A DNA stretch of 64,000 bases from Sphingobacterium sp. SGR-19 (GCF_011043555.1 NZ_JAAKGS010000010.1:124001-188000); one strand, 5' to 3'; positions 27,045 through 36,550 are shown, counted from the first letter of the stretch. The notes: a model not told the origin generated them from the letters alone. Translations and numbers: made by a program.

Positions 27045-27797
27045 ATGAAACGTGCTGTAAGGTGGTACCCTTTGTTTTCTGTTGCGCTATTACTATTTTC
27101 TTGTAAAACACAACTTCATCACCAAGTAGATAAGGGCCAATATTATCCCGTTAATGCTTCGATCGTTGCTGACAGCAGCATTGTTAACTATTACGCACCC
27201 TACAAAGCAAAACTGGAAGCGGAGATGAATCGCGTGGTGGGCTATGCCGACAATCACGTCACACGCAACCGTAATGCGCCGGAGAGCTTAATGGGCAATT
27301 TCTTTGCTGACGCGCTATTGTGGAAAGGGAAACAATTGGATCCAGCGGTACAGGCGAGTTTTGCTACTAAAGATGGGATTCGGGCAGATTTTAATGTGGG
27401 AAATATAACGGTAGGCAATATATTTGAAGTTATGCCTTTTGAAAATGCCGTATCAATTTTAACGTTAAGTGGAACAGATATGCTACGTTTGGCAGATTAT
27501 ATGGCAAAAGCAGGTGGTCAGCCCGTAGGTGGCATTCAGCTTGTCATCGAAAATGGACAGGTAAAGGAGTTTTTGTTACAGGGCAAACCGATTAACCCCG
27601 ATGCCCAATATAAACTCGTGACCTATGATTATCTAGCAAATGGCGGGGATTATGTAACATTTTTTGATAAACCTATCGCTCGCGAGGATTATACTCAACT
27701 TCTTCGCGAAACGTTGATGGAATATGTTTCAGCTATAACAAAACAAGGAAAGCACGTTCAAGCACAATTAGATGGAAGAGTTCAAATCACTAAATAG
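27045..27797 (+). CDS. 5'-nucleotidase C-terminal-domain lipoprotein
   Basis: The 250-residue protein has a lipobox signal (MKRAVRWYPLFSVALLLFSC), so it should be anchored at Cys20. The rest is the C-terminal substrate-binding domain of the 5'-nucleotidase family: 'NFFADALLW', 'FATKDGIRADFNVGNITVGNIFEVMPFENAV' and 'YKLVTYDYLANGGDYVTFF' include the residues that stack on the nucleobase. The catalytic metallophosphatase half is missing here and is encoded by the next gene, which overlaps by 26 bp. In most bacteria the two domains are one chain in the opposite order. An in-frame ATG at 27027 would add six residues before the signal. Confidence 0.85.
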   Translation: MKRAVRWYPLFSVALLLFSCKTQLHHQVDKGQYYPVNASIVADSSIVNYYAPYKAKLEAEMNRVVGYADNHVTRNRNAPESLMGNFFADALLWKGKQLDPAVQASFATKDGIRADFNVGNITVGNIFEVMPFENAVSILTLSGTDMLRLADYMAKAGGQPVGGIQLVIENGQVKEFLLQGKPINPDAQYKLVTYDYLANGGDYVTFFDKPIAREDYTQLLRETLMEYVSAITKQGKHVQAQLDGRVQITK

Positions 27798-28725
27798 AAG
27801 AAGCTTCATTAGGCAGTCGCTGACGCTAGGAGCGATGGCGACATTCGGGGCTTTTCCAATACAAGCAGTAACCGCTTCTAAAACCAAACGTTTGACGATT
27901 CTCCACACCAACGATGTACATAGCCGAATTGACCCTTTCCCGATGGACGGTTCGCGGAATCAAGGTTTAGGTGGGGTGGCAAGGCGAAGCACACTTATTG
28001 ACAAGATTCGGCGAACGGAAAAAAATGTGTTGTTGGTCGATTCGGGAGATATGTTCCAAGGCACCCCCTATTTCAATATGTTTGGCGGAAAGCTAGAGTT
28101 GGAATTAATGTCTAAATTAGGTTATGAAGCAGGCACATTTGGCAATCATGAATTTGACAACGGAATGGAGAGCCTCGCCGAACAACTCCATTACGCCAAC
28201 TTTCCTTTTCTGACCGCAAATTATGATTTTTCAGGAACTCCGCTAGCGGGTCATACAAAAGAATATATCATCATCGAAAAAGGAGGGATTCGCATTGGTC
28301 TCACCGGTGTAGGCATTGACGTAACGGGGCTGGTGGATCCCAATAATCACAAAGGCATGACCTACCTCGATCCTGTTCCGGTTGTAAACCGCATCGCCAA
28401 AATGCTCAAAGAAAATAAAAAATGTGATTTGGTCATTTGTCTTTCTCATCTGGGATACAAATATAACGACGATAAGATTGATGATCTAAAACTCGCTGCT
28501 CGCTCTCGTCACTTGGATATTATCCTAGGCGGACATACACATACCTTTTTGAATGAACCGACCCGCGTATCCGATCTGGATGGCAAAGAGGTATGGATAA
28601 ACCAAATGGGGTTTGCAGGCATACGGTTAGGACGTCTCGACGTTGTTTTCAATCAAGCTACCGGCGCGAAAAATATAATGGCGCTACATTATACCGTCGA
28701 CATGAACGAAAGCCAATTGGTATAA
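27772..28725 (+). CDS. 5'-nucleotidase metallophosphatase domain protein (Tat-type signal)
   Basis: This 317-residue protein supplies the catalytic half of a 5'-nucleotidase. Metal ligands are in 'LTILHTNDVHSRIDP', 'VLLVDSGDMFQGTPYFN', 'AGTFGNHEFDNGME', 'VICLSHLGYK' and 'ILGGHTHTF', the classic calcineurin-like order. The N-terminus has a twin-arginine motif (LNRRSFIRQSLTLGAMATFGAF), so export by Tat in folded, metal-loaded form is likely. Its start overlaps the preceding gene for the binding domain by 26 bp, so both are made together and probably assemble at the outer face of the inner membrane or in the outer membrane (inference). Confidence 0.9.
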   Translation: MEEFKSLNRRSFIRQSLTLGAMATFGAFPIQAVTASKTKRLTILHTNDVHSRIDPFPMDGSRNQGLGGVARRSTLIDKIRRTEKNVLLVDSGDMFQGTPYFNMFGGKLELELMSKLGYEAGTFGNHEFDNGMESLAEQLHYANFPFLTANYDFSGTPLAGHTKEYIIIEKGGIRIGLTGVGIDVTGLVDPNNHKGMTYLDPVPVVNRIAKMLKENKKCDLVICLSHLGYKYNDDKIDDLKLAARSRHLDIILGGHTHTFLNEPTRVSDLDGKEVWINQMGFAGIRLGRLDVVFNQATGAKNIMALHYTVDMNESQLV

Positions 28726-28937
28726 AAGAGAAAACCTGATACAACTAATAGCAGAACAAACATGCAAAAGGTATAGAAACGCGCCAAATTTTTAGGAGTA
28801 CTTGAAAAGTTTTTTGACGTGTTTTTGAAAGACAGGTACGTCGCATGGCAGACCAGCTTCATGTTCTGAAAAAAAGCTGTATATTTTTGTGATCGTTTGG
28901 TTACCGAAATAGTTATTGTACGGGTAGTATAATAAAA

Positions 28938-28968
28938 GCAGAGCCGCAAAAATCGCGGCTCTGCTCAA
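28938..28968 (-). terminator. terminator of the TonB-dependent receptor gene
   Basis: AGCAGAGCCGC and GCGGCTCTGCT pair over 11 bp. Read on the minus strand, the stem is followed by TTTTATTATAC. It lies 21 nt after the receptor's stop. Confidence 0.9.
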
Positions 28969-28989
28969 AACCTCTTTAGTCATAACGGA

Positions 28990-31632
28990 CTAGAAGTTAT
29001 ATGTCAACCCTGCGTTCCAAGTTGTACCAAGGCCATAGAAATAACCATATCCGTCTTTTCTGGAGAAATATTCTTCATTAAGAAGATTTTTGATATTCCC
29101 TCTAAACTTAATATGCTGCCCATTATTTAATTTAAAGGTGTAACTTAAGCCAAAGTCTACGATATTGTAATTATCCAATTTTTCTGCTTGGTATACTTCG
29201 TTATTCAAAGAAGATTCAATAACATCATCGATATCTACGTTGCCATAAAGTCTGGAGTAATGGTTAAAATCTGCGTCAACGGAAAAGTGGGGTAAGATAT
29301 AATACTTCGCTCCTAAGCCCAAACTGGTTTGTGCTGCGTTACCAACCCGAACACCTGTAAGATCCTGTCCTTCCGTGTCTTCAAAAATTATATCATATGA
29401 ATCGTTGTCTCGAACGCGATAAGGAGATTTTCCGTCATATTTCCAGTCGCCAATTGAACCATATCCCCGTAAAGTTAGTTCTGGAAGAATTCTTGCGTCG
29501 AAATCGAGTTCTAGCCCTTTATGTAGCTGCCCCACCCCCGTGAATAAGTAGGACACTTCATTAATTCCAGGAAATTCGTCCGTTCTCGTCTGGTAGGAGG
29601 TAAAGCGGTTTTCCCACTTAGTATAATAACCATTAATGTTAACATTTACCAAAGAAGTCGAAAACTTGTATCCGCCCTCTAAACCGAAAATTTCCTCGTT
29701 ATCTACTGCCGGATCAGCCAAATCCACGCTATTGGACACGAATATATTATCTAAATACGGTTGACGGGAATATTTCCCTAAATTCACAAAGAATGTATGG
29801 TTGTCAGCAACTGTATAAGATGCTCCCCCCTTTAAATTATAGCCGAACTTTTTCTCAAAGTCAGATTTCGCTTCACCTTCGGCGTAGTTCCAGCGGTCGA
29901 TTTTTTGGTAAGCCTGATTAGATATAGACCCCTGTATAAAAGCACTAAAACCATCTTTACTGAACTCTGCCTGCCCAAATAGTCCTTGATAATTAATATT
30001 CTCCGCATTATCATAACCTACGCGCTCATCAACCTTCGCTGAATTGAATAATGCAGACCACGGATTGGCAGAAAAAGTTTTGGAAACAATATGTCCTTCG
30101 GCTCTATTTTCATTATTTTCAATTCGTCCATTTGCTCCTAAAAGATTAACAAGTTGCTGGTAGTGATCTCCGGTATAAAACCGTAGATCTGTACCGACAT
30201 TAAACGACCAATACTTTTGTGTGTCAAAGTTGTAATTTGCAACCATACCATACCACAAATGGTTGTTTACAGAAGCTCGTAAAACGCTACCGTTATATCC
30301 CTCTGAAAGACCATTAGGTAAACCCGCATTAGCTTGCGCTAATACATCCCAGTTTGTAAAGCCATTCTCCGCGGAATAACCTCCATCGATAAAACCAGGT
30401 CCATTACCTAACACACCAGTTCCTCCTCCTTTACCCAACGAGGCATATAATACCGTTGACAACGAAGATTTTTCGTTGATTTTCCAATCCCAGTTTAAAT
30501 TGGAAACAGGTTTATGATAAAAATTTGTTCGCTGCGATAATCCTTCACCATTAAACCATCCATAGTTATAGTTTCCTCTTACACCGGTAATGTCGTATCC
30601 GGGAGTGGATAAAACACCGTTATTACTATAGGATGATACCAACGGTTTGGAAAAGTTTTGGTCATGCCATTGTGGCGAACCTAAAATCATGAAATTAAAA
30701 ATATGATTATCATTTGGCTTAAAACCAACAGAAACGAAATAGTTTTGTCCTGCGCCAGCTGTTCCAACAGCATATTTTCGATCACCTCTCCAGCCGTCAA
30801 GCATGAACGATGCCCCCCATTTCCCCTGTAAGCCGGTATTATAACCAATCGTCGCTTTGGCATAACCGTCATTACCTGTCGTCATTCTAACATATCCTCC
30901 TTTTTGCATTTCTGTTGCCTTCGTTACGATATTGACGGTACCGCCAACAGACGAAATAGCCAATTTAGAAGAACCTAAGCCTCTTTGAATTTGGATAAAA
31001 CTGGCAATGTCGGTCATCCCGGCCCAGTTCGACCAGTACATGTTTCCGTCTTCCATTCCGTTAATAGGTTGTCCATTCAACAGGAAGGCTGTATTTGATT
31101 GATCAAATCCACGTACGTACATTTTGGAATCACCAAAACCACCCGCCTGGTCGGCAACATAAACAGAAGGTGTATTTTTCATGATCTCCGGAAACTCAAC
31201 ATTCCCTACACCTTTTTCTTGGATTTCTAACGGTGTAATAGTAGACGCAGCAATCGGGGTTTTCCGATCAGCAATGTCAATTACTCCCCTGCCTACAACA
31301 ACGACTTCTCCCAGATTCTGGGAATTATCTACATTCATAACTATTGTTCCCAAATCAGTCGCACCTCCGGGAAAATTAACTTCAGCGGGCAGAAAACCGA
31401 GAAACCGAATCACGAGGGTGCCTGCGTCGACAGGAGAGTTTAAGGAGAAAGCGCCATTGCTATCTGTAGAGGTACCAACTGTTGTACCTTGAATGGCGAT
31501 AGAAGCACCAATAATTGGCTCCTTACCATCTGTAACGACTCCCCTTAATACCGTTTGTGCAGAAACAGCATGACAAAGGAATACTAGCATGAAAATCACT
31601 GATAATCTAGTAGAGATTGTTTTCATAATCAA
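28990..31632 (-). CDS. TonB-dependent receptor with carboxypeptidase-like N-terminal domain
   Basis: The 880-residue outer-membrane receptor has a signal peptide (TRLSVIFMLVFLCHAVSA). It then has a carboxypeptidase-regulatory-like fold ('VLRGVVTDGKEPIIGASIAIQGTTVGTSTDSNGAFSL'), a plug domain ('SVYVADQAGGFGDSKMYVRGFDQSNTAFLLNGQPINGMEDG', 'SVGGTVNIVTK') and a long barrel ending in 'WNAGLTYNF'. Such receptors import large ligands using TonB energy. No SusD gene follows, and the pattern lacks the SusC-type extra features I would expect, so it is more like a lone receptor for a siderophore, cofactor or oligomer. Two Met codons lie two residues apart at the start (31632 and 31626). It is monocistronic with its own terminator. 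Confidence 0.9.
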   Translation of the reverse strand: MIMKTISTRLSVIFMLVFLCHAVSAQTVLRGVVTDGKEPIIGASIAIQGTTVGTSTDSNGAFSLNSPVDAGTLVIRFLGFLPAEVNFPGGATDLGTIVMNVDNSQNLGEVVVVGRGVIDIADRKTPIAASTITPLEIQEKGVGNVEFPEIMKNTPSVYVADQAGGFGDSKMYVRGFDQSNTAFLLNGQPINGMEDGNMYWSNWAGMTDIASFIQIQRGLGSSKLAISSVGGTVNIVTKATEMQKGGYVRMTTGNDGYAKATIGYNTGLQGKWGASFMLDGWRGDRKYAVGTAGAGQNYFVSVGFKPNDNHIFNFMILGSPQWHDQNFSKPLVSSYSNNGVLSTPGYDITGVRGNYNYGWFNGEGLSQRTNFYHKPVSNLNWDWKINEKSSLSTVLYASLGKGGGTGVLGNGPGFIDGGYSAENGFTNWDVLAQANAGLPNGLSEGYNGSVLRASVNNHLWYGMVANYNFDTQKYWSFNVGTDLRFYTGDHYQQLVNLLGANGRIENNENRAEGHIVSKTFSANPWSALFNSAKVDERVGYDNAENINYQGLFGQAEFSKDGFSAFIQGSISNQAYQKIDRWNYAEGEAKSDFEKKFGYNLKGGASYTVADNHTFFVNLGKYSRQPYLDNIFVSNSVDLADPAVDNEEIFGLEGGYKFSTSLVNVNINGYYTKWENRFTSYQTRTDEFPGINEVSYLFTGVGQLHKGLELDFDARILPELTLRGYGSIGDWKYDGKSPYRVRDNDSYDIIFEDTEGQDLTGVRVGNAAQTSLGLGAKYYILPHFSVDADFNHYSRLYGNVDIDDVIESSLNNEVYQAEKLDNYNIVDFGLSYTFKLNNGQHIKFRGNIKNLLNEEYFSRKDGYGYFYGLGTTWNAGLTYNF

Positions 31633-31668
31633 CTTTTAGTTTGTTGCTTGTTTTAAAAATTAACAGTG

Positions 31669-31676
31669 CAAAGTTA
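31669..31676 (-). promoter_or_regulatory. putative -7 promoter element of the TonB-dependent receptor gene
   Basis: Read on the minus strand the bases are TAACTTTG, an exact TAnnTTTG match. It lies 37 bp before the receptor's start. The nearest TTTG is too far upstream to be a normal -33 box. Confidence 0.45.
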
Positions 31677-31877
31677 TATATATAAAAGGAACACTTTCAG
31701 CACTTAACACAAACTTAATACGGAATATATGAAATACACCTATCAATTATTCGTTTAACAATAACATAAATTATATTCTGATTCAACATCTCATCAAGCC
31801 GGGCAATGTAACATTTGGAGAAAACGCTAACCAACACGGGCATGCTGATTTATTGCGGTGCAATCTATTAACGAAAT

Positions 31878-33539
31878 CTATCGCTCGATAAGCTCTTTTG
31901 CATGTTGCAAAGCTGATGCACCCGGATTTGCACCGCTGAGCATTTGCGCGACTTCCAAGACGCGGTCCTGCTTCGCCAACAATGAAATATCAGTTTTGGT
32001 TTTATCGCCCTCATCTTGCTTAAACACCTTGAAATGGGCTCGGCCTTTTGACGCTATCTGAGGCAAGTGCGTAATAGCAAGTACTTGCATATTTCCAGCC
32101 AAACGTTCCATAATTTCCCCTACTTTTAACGCCACTTCACCTGAAATACCTGTATCGATTTCATCAAATATAATGGTCGGCAATGCAGACGTTTGGGCCA
32201 CGAGCGATTTGACCGCGAGCATGACTCGGGAGAGTTCCCCTCCGGATGCGACACGGTGTATAGATTGCAGCGGTTGCCCTTTATTCGCAGAAAAAAGAAA
32301 TCGGACATCATCCGCACCGGTTGTTTTATATTTATCAATCTCTAATAAAGAAAGCTCTATTTTTAGGTGGGCATTCGGCATCCCTACCTCTGCTAACACC
32401 GCTTGTACATAGTGCTCTACCTGTTTGATCGCTTGTTGTCGAGCATCATGTAATCGTTTCCCAGCCTGTTCTAACGCATGCAAACATTTGGCTACTTCCT
32501 GCTCTAAAGCAGCCAATTGTTCACCTTGATTAGCCACCACCAAAATCTTTTGCTCCAGCTCATCTCGCAGCATAAGAAGTTCCGAAAGGGAATCTACCCG
32601 ATGCTTTTTTTGCAAGCTATATAATAGGCTCAATCGCTCATTAACCTTTACTAGCCGGCCTTCATCCATAAACACGTCTTGTTCCTTGGCACTGACCTCG
32701 TCTGCTATATCTTTCACTTCAATCCATGCACTTTGCAAACGCTTCGTTAACTCCTCCATTGATGGCATGAAGCGCTCCACAGATTGGAGTTGTTGCAACG
32801 ACTCTTTTAAAGAAAAAGTAGCCGATTGTTCACTTTCACTTAACAAATGGCTCGCCCCCAATAGGCCTCTTTTTATCTCCTCTGCATTTTCCAATTGGCT
32901 GAGTTCTGCTTCGAGCTTTTCCTGCTCACCTTCTTCTAAATGCGCTTGATCCAATTCATCAAACTGAAACTGGTTAAAGTCCAGCGCCGCGTTCGCACTG
33001 GCAATATCTTCCCGTAGGTGGTTCAAGAATTCCTGTTGTTGTTTATATAGCGATAGGCTTTGTTTATACTCTTGTAGAATCTCTTGGTTCTTTGCCACAC
33101 TATCCAATATCATCAACTGAAAACGTTCGGTGTTCAATTGCAACGTAGCATGCTGTGAATGGATATCGATCAACTGTTCGCCTAACAGCTTTAGGATATT
33201 CAGGGTTACGGGTGAATCATTTACAAACGCGCGCGACTTACCGTCAACAGCTATCTCGCGACGGATAATGGTTTCCTCGTCGTATTCCAATTCATTTTCT
33301 TGAAAAAACTCTCGCAAACCGTAAGCATCTATCTTGAAAAAGCCTTCTATCACACATTTTTGGTCTTCCCGAAAGAAATGCTTTCCTTCCACACGGTTGC
33401 CCAATATGAGCCCTAATGCACCCATCATAATGGATTTACCTGCTCCTGTTTCTCCCGTAATAATGTTCAACCCAGCATCAAATTGTATATCTAGGTTTTC
33501 AATTAATGCGTAATTCCTGATAAAAAGTCTATTTAGCAT
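31878..33539 (-). CDS. recN: DNA repair protein RecN
   Basis: This 553-residue SMC-like ATPase acts in double-strand break repair. It starts with 'MLNRLFIRNYALIENLDIQF' and the Walker A 'TGETGAGKSIMMGALGL'. The centre is two long coiled-coil arms rich in Leu, Glu and Gln, and the C-terminal half has the ABC signature 'VASGGELSRVMLAVK' and Walker B 'PTIIFDEIDTGISGEVALKVGEIM', followed by 'QVLAITHLPQIASKG'. The length and order are canonical. The upstream intergenic region is long and repeat-rich. Confidence 0.96.
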   Translation of the reverse strand: MLNRLFIRNYALIENLDIQFDAGLNIITGETGAGKSIMMGALGLILGNRVEGKHFFREDQKCVIEGFFKIDAYGLREFFQENELEYDEETIIRREIAVDGKSRAFVNDSPVTLNILKLLGEQLIDIHSQHATLQLNTERFQLMILDSVAKNQEILQEYKQSLSLYKQQQEFLNHLREDIASANAALDFNQFQFDELDQAHLEEGEQEKLEAELSQLENAEEIKRGLLGASHLLSESEQSATFSLKESLQQLQSVERFMPSMEELTKRLQSAWIEVKDIADEVSAKEQDVFMDEGRLVKVNERLSLLYSLQKKHRVDSLSELLMLRDELEQKILVVANQGEQLAALEQEVAKCLHALEQAGKRLHDARQQAIKQVEHYVQAVLAEVGMPNAHLKIELSLLEIDKYKTTGADDVRFLFSANKGQPLQSIHRVASGGELSRVMLAVKSLVAQTSALPTIIFDEIDTGISGEVALKVGEIMERLAGNMQVLAITHLPQIASKGRAHFKVFKQDEGDKTKTDISLLAKQDRVLEVAQMLSGANPGASALQHAKELIER

Positions 33540-33558
33540 GGCTTCTGATTCCTGCTAT

Positions 33559-33566
33559 CAAAGATA
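33559..33566 (-). promoter_or_regulatory. putative -7 promoter element of recN
   Basis: TATCTTTG on the minus strand fits TAnnTTTG and stands 19 bp before the recN start, implying a leader of about 13 nt. Confidence 0.45.
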
Positions 33567-33599
33567 ATGATTTGTTATTTGTTTCTATAACATGAATTT

Positions 33600-34060
33600 T
33601 GTGATGTAAAACGAAGGTTTTTTCTCTTCATTTTTTCTTGATAAAAAACGAAGCAAAAAATCAAGGCTGAGTGTGTTTCTGCTATTTTTACTTGTCTATT
33701 CCTGAACAGAATGGAACTCACTTCGTTCAGACAACATTCTGTTCTATACGGAATAGTCTTCATAAAAATGGACGCAGAAAAACACAAGGCCGTTTTACAC
33801 CGCCTAATCGTTGTCATTTATGACCGTTTTTGATCACGCTATTGCATGATCCATTCCTTACCTTCAAGGTCGCCTCCGGATGTTTTACAACTGCACACAT
33901 TCATCCTTAGTACTATCCCAAATGTAAAATATCCGCAGCGACGCTTTTTATGAACTAGTGTTTACTTTGGTGTTCATGAACTCACTCCGTTCGGTTTGTG
34001 TAACTTTTTTCTAAAAAAAGTTGCATAAAGAAAACCTTCAATTTTTTTAGACAATCACGG
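33600..34060. repeat. repeat-rich intergenic mosaic between recN and the SprT-like gene
   Basis: About 460 bp without a convincing gene. It contains CTTGAT/ATCAAG arms around an A-rich spacer (33650 region) and an ACAGAATG/CATTCTGT hairpin near 33707-33742. Two near-identical copies of GAACTCACTTCGTTC lie at 33714 and 33968. There is a ~93-bp palindromic element (listed separately) and an AACTTTTTT/AAAAAAGTT hairpin near 34002-34023. Short inverted ends GAAGGTTTT (33613) and AAAACCTTC (34031) bracket most of it. This looks like nested or decayed non-autonomous repeats. Confidence 0.6.
33851..33943 (+). repeat. ~93-bp palindromic dispersed repeat, copy A
   Basis: The element begins CCATTCCTTA and ends ATATCCGCAGCGACG. 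Its inner arms, GGTCGCCTCCGGATGTTTTACA and TGTAAAATATCCGCAGCGAC, are inverted complements over ~20 bp around a ~30-nt loop containing TAGTACTA. A second copy of the same length lies inverted at 56941-57033, with most positions identical and the arms best conserved. Copy A is followed by CTTTTTA. Confidence 0.85.
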
Positions 34061-34126
34061 CCGCATCAACCTAGCAACGAAAGAAGAAATAACGTTTTTA
34101 TAAAAAAATCAATATGTTTGCAACAC

Positions 34127-34759
34127 ATGCCAGATTTTTCTCAACAACTCAGTCAATATATGCCCGAGGCCGCCGCTCCGATTATCTCGGCATGGATTAA
34201 CGACACGGGATGCCAATTTAGGATTGCGCGCCGTCGCAGAACAAAACTCGGCGACTACACCGCACCTTTCCGAGGTGCTCCACATAAGATCTCGGTCAAT
34301 CATGACCTCAACCCCTATGCTTTCCTTATTACGACCATACACGAATTTGCACATTTACAAACGTGGCAACAGTATAAACATCGGGTGAAACCACATGGTA
34401 TGGAATGGAAAGGCCACTACAAACAGCTGATGGCTCCTTTTCTCCGATTAGGTATTTTCCCCCCCGATGTTCGATATGCTATTCTTCAATACATGGAAAA
34501 TCCGGCGGCTTCCAGCTGTACAGATGTACATTTATATCGTGCATTAAGAAAATACGACGAAAACGTAACAGAACAGTGTACCATAGAATCCATTCCGACA
34601 AATAGTATATTTGCGCTAGAAAACGGGCGCGTATTCCAAAAACTAGAAAAACTTAGAAAACGATATAAGTGTATAGAGCTCAGTACAGATCGCACTTACC
34701 TCATTCACCCTATCGCGGAGGTCATTTTAATCAAGGAAGCAGCTGGTATTAAAAAATAA
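34127..34759 (+). CDS. SprT-like zinc metalloprotease-fold protein
   Basis: This ~210-residue protein has the SprT-type zinc signature 'FLITTIHEFAHLQTWQQYKHRVKPHGMEWKGHY' near residues 65-97, where HExxH and a downstream His should hold zinc. Bacterial SprT-like proteins are related to Spartan, the eukaryotic protease for DNA-protein crosslinks, but their own role is poorly known. The C-terminal part ('NSIFALENGRVFQKLEKLRKRYKCIELSTDRTYLIHPIAEV') looks like a small beta domain, seen in other Bacteroidota SprT-like proteins. I use the ATG at 34127; a TTG three codons upstream is possible. It lies 37 bp before an M28 peptidase gene and may share its transcript. Confidence 0.82.
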   Translation: MPDFSQQLSQYMPEAAAPIISAWINDTGCQFRIARRRRTKLGDYTAPFRGAPHKISVNHDLNPYAFLITTIHEFAHLQTWQQYKHRVKPHGMEWKGHYKQLMAPFLRLGIFPPDVRYAILQYMENPAASSCTDVHLYRALRKYDENVTEQCTIESIPTNSIFALENGRVFQKLEKLRKRYKCIELSTDRTYLIHPIAEVILIKEAAGIKK

Positions 34760-34796
34760 TCTCGTATTTTTAAACACGCATAATCTTTCAATATAT

Positions 34797-36464
34797 ATGA
34801 TGAAACCAAACTTACTATTGATTCCAGCTCTTGCGAGTATATTATTCTCTTGTCAAGAGGGTACACAAGACAGTCATAATACCGATGGGCTTGATTCTGC
34901 AGCTTTATCTGCCATCACAGAGGATACCTATAGAGCACATGTGGTTAAACTCTCCTCTGATGAATTTCTAGGTCGGAAGCCATTTACGAAGGGAGATACG
35001 CTGACCGTACAATATATCGAGCAGCAGTTTAAAGATTTAGGGTTACAACCTGGCAACGGTAAATCTTTTTTTCAAGAAGTACCTTTAGTGGAAATTGCCT
35101 CGGAACCTAAAAATAAAGTGCTAACGTTCAAAGGTGAATCGGGCACTGTTTCGGCGAACCATCTCGATGATTATGTTATTGGAAGCCGACGTCTACAAGA
35201 CGATATCGATATATCCGAATCAGAATTGGTTTTCGTAGGGTTCGGCATTGTCGCTCCCGAGTTTGGCTGGAATGATTATGAAGGTCTGGATGTTAAGGGT
35301 AAAACAGTAGTAGCCATGGTAAGCGATCCGGGCAGATATGACAAAAGCTTATTTAAAGCAGATACGATGACCTATTATGGTCGTTGGAAATATAAATACG
35401 AGGAAGCCGCACGGCAGGGTGCGACCGGTATCCTTCTGATTCACGAAACCGAGGCGGCAAGTTACGGTTGGAACGTCGTGCGATCAGGATGGTCTGGACC
35501 GCAACTCGAATTGATATCAGAAGACGACGGCGCTTCATTCGCCGCGTTTGAAGGATGGATTTCCAACGAAACATCAAAAAAGCTTTTCCAGCTGGCTGGA
35601 GTCTCACCAAATCTTATGGAAGAAGCTAAGAAGCCAGGTTTTAAGGCTGTACCATTAAATGTCACTACGTCAGTTGGCATCCGTAATACATTTAGAAAGT
35701 CAACTTCCAATAATGTTATTGCGAAGCTGGAAGGTTCAAAGAGACCAGACGAAGTGATTATATATACGGCACATTGGGACCATTTGGGTGTGGGTGAGCC
35801 TGTCGACGGCGATGCTATTTATAATGGTGCGATTGACAACGCAGCTGGCGTAGCAGCGTTGTTTGAAATAGCGAAGGCTTTTCAGGCAGCGCAAGCAAAA
35901 CCTGAACGTTCAATTGTTTTTCTAGCGGTAACAGCAGAAGAGGAAGGATTACTGGGATCAGCCTATTACGCGCAACATCCTATTTATCCGTTGAATAAAA
36001 CGGTTGCCAACCTCAATATGGACGCTTTCAGTGCATTAGGGGCAACGAAAGACGTTTCTGTCGTCGGCATCGGACAAACGGAAATCGAGGATTACGTAGA
36101 AAAATCAGCCGCCAAATTTGGCCGTGTGATGAAAGGAGAAAGCGATCCAACTTCTGGTGGTTTCTACCGTTCCGACCATTTTAACTTTGTCAAAGCAGGC
36201 GTTCCGGGGCTTTTCATGGGTGCCGGCAGCGAACTTGTTTCGACTGATAACGCTGATATTGAACGTAAAAGAGAAGCGCTTGCGGGAAGATACCATACGG
36301 TAGCGGACGAAGTCGATGAAAACTGGGATTTTGGCGGCATTATTGAAGATGTACGCCTATTTTTTGATATCGGCTATACCATGAGTATGGAAAGCACATT
36401 CCCTAATTTTAAAGCCAAGTCAGAATTCAAAGAATTGGGCGATAAACGTCTAAAAGTATTATAA
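34797..36464 (+). CDS. M28-family aminopeptidase lipoprotein
   Basis: This 555-residue exported metallopeptidase has a lipobox signal (MMKPNLLLIPALASILFSC), so it is membrane-anchored. It includes a PA-type insert ('ARQGATGILLIHE') and the M28 zinc-site residues in 'IIYTAHWDHLGVG', 'GAIDNAAGVAALFEIA', 'LAVTAEEEGLLGSAYY', 'LNMDAF' and 'YRSDHFNFVKAGVPGLFMGAG'. Such enzymes remove N-terminal amino acids from peptides in the periplasm or at the cell surface. It has the length usual for Bacteroidota M28 enzymes. It follows the SprT-like gene closely. Confidence 0.92.
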   Translation: MMKPNLLLIPALASILFSCQEGTQDSHNTDGLDSAALSAITEDTYRAHVVKLSSDEFLGRKPFTKGDTLTVQYIEQQFKDLGLQPGNGKSFFQEVPLVEIASEPKNKVLTFKGESGTVSANHLDDYVIGSRRLQDDIDISESELVFVGFGIVAPEFGWNDYEGLDVKGKTVVAMVSDPGRYDKSLFKADTMTYYGRWKYKYEEAARQGATGILLIHETEAASYGWNVVRSGWSGPQLELISEDDGASFAAFEGWISNETSKKLFQLAGVSPNLMEEAKKPGFKAVPLNVTTSVGIRNTFRKSTSNNVIAKLEGSKRPDEVIIYTAHWDHLGVGEPVDGDAIYNGAIDNAAGVAALFEIAKAFQAAQAKPERSIVFLAVTAEEEGLLGSAYYAQHPIYPLNKTVANLNMDAFSALGATKDVSVVGIGQTEIEDYVEKSAAKFGRVMKGESDPTSGGFYRSDHFNFVKAGVPGLFMGAGSELVSTDNADIERKREALAGRYHTVADEVDENWDFGGIIEDVRLFFDIGYTMSMESTFPNFKAKSEFKELGDKRLKVL

Positions 36465-36550
36465 GTGATGAACGGATGAGTGATAAGTTAACCGAGCTTA
36501 CGAGCTCATCGAAAATAATTACGAGAGAGAATAATTAAATACAAACAAAC

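Noticed and set aside
28792-28983. 63-codon minus-strand frame with an apparent membrane helix, and the overlapping longer frame 28689-28949
   Set aside because: The 'helix' (SRAAIFAALLLLYY) is encoded by the receptor's terminator hairpin at 28938-28968; there is no start context and composition is poor.
28990-31632. Polysaccharide utilisation locus
   Set aside because: There is no SusD-like gene, glycoside hydrolase or sugar regulator beside the receptor.
33575-33817. 80-codon minus-strand frame in the intergenic mosaic
   Set aside because: It crosses several repeat hairpins and has no coding composition.
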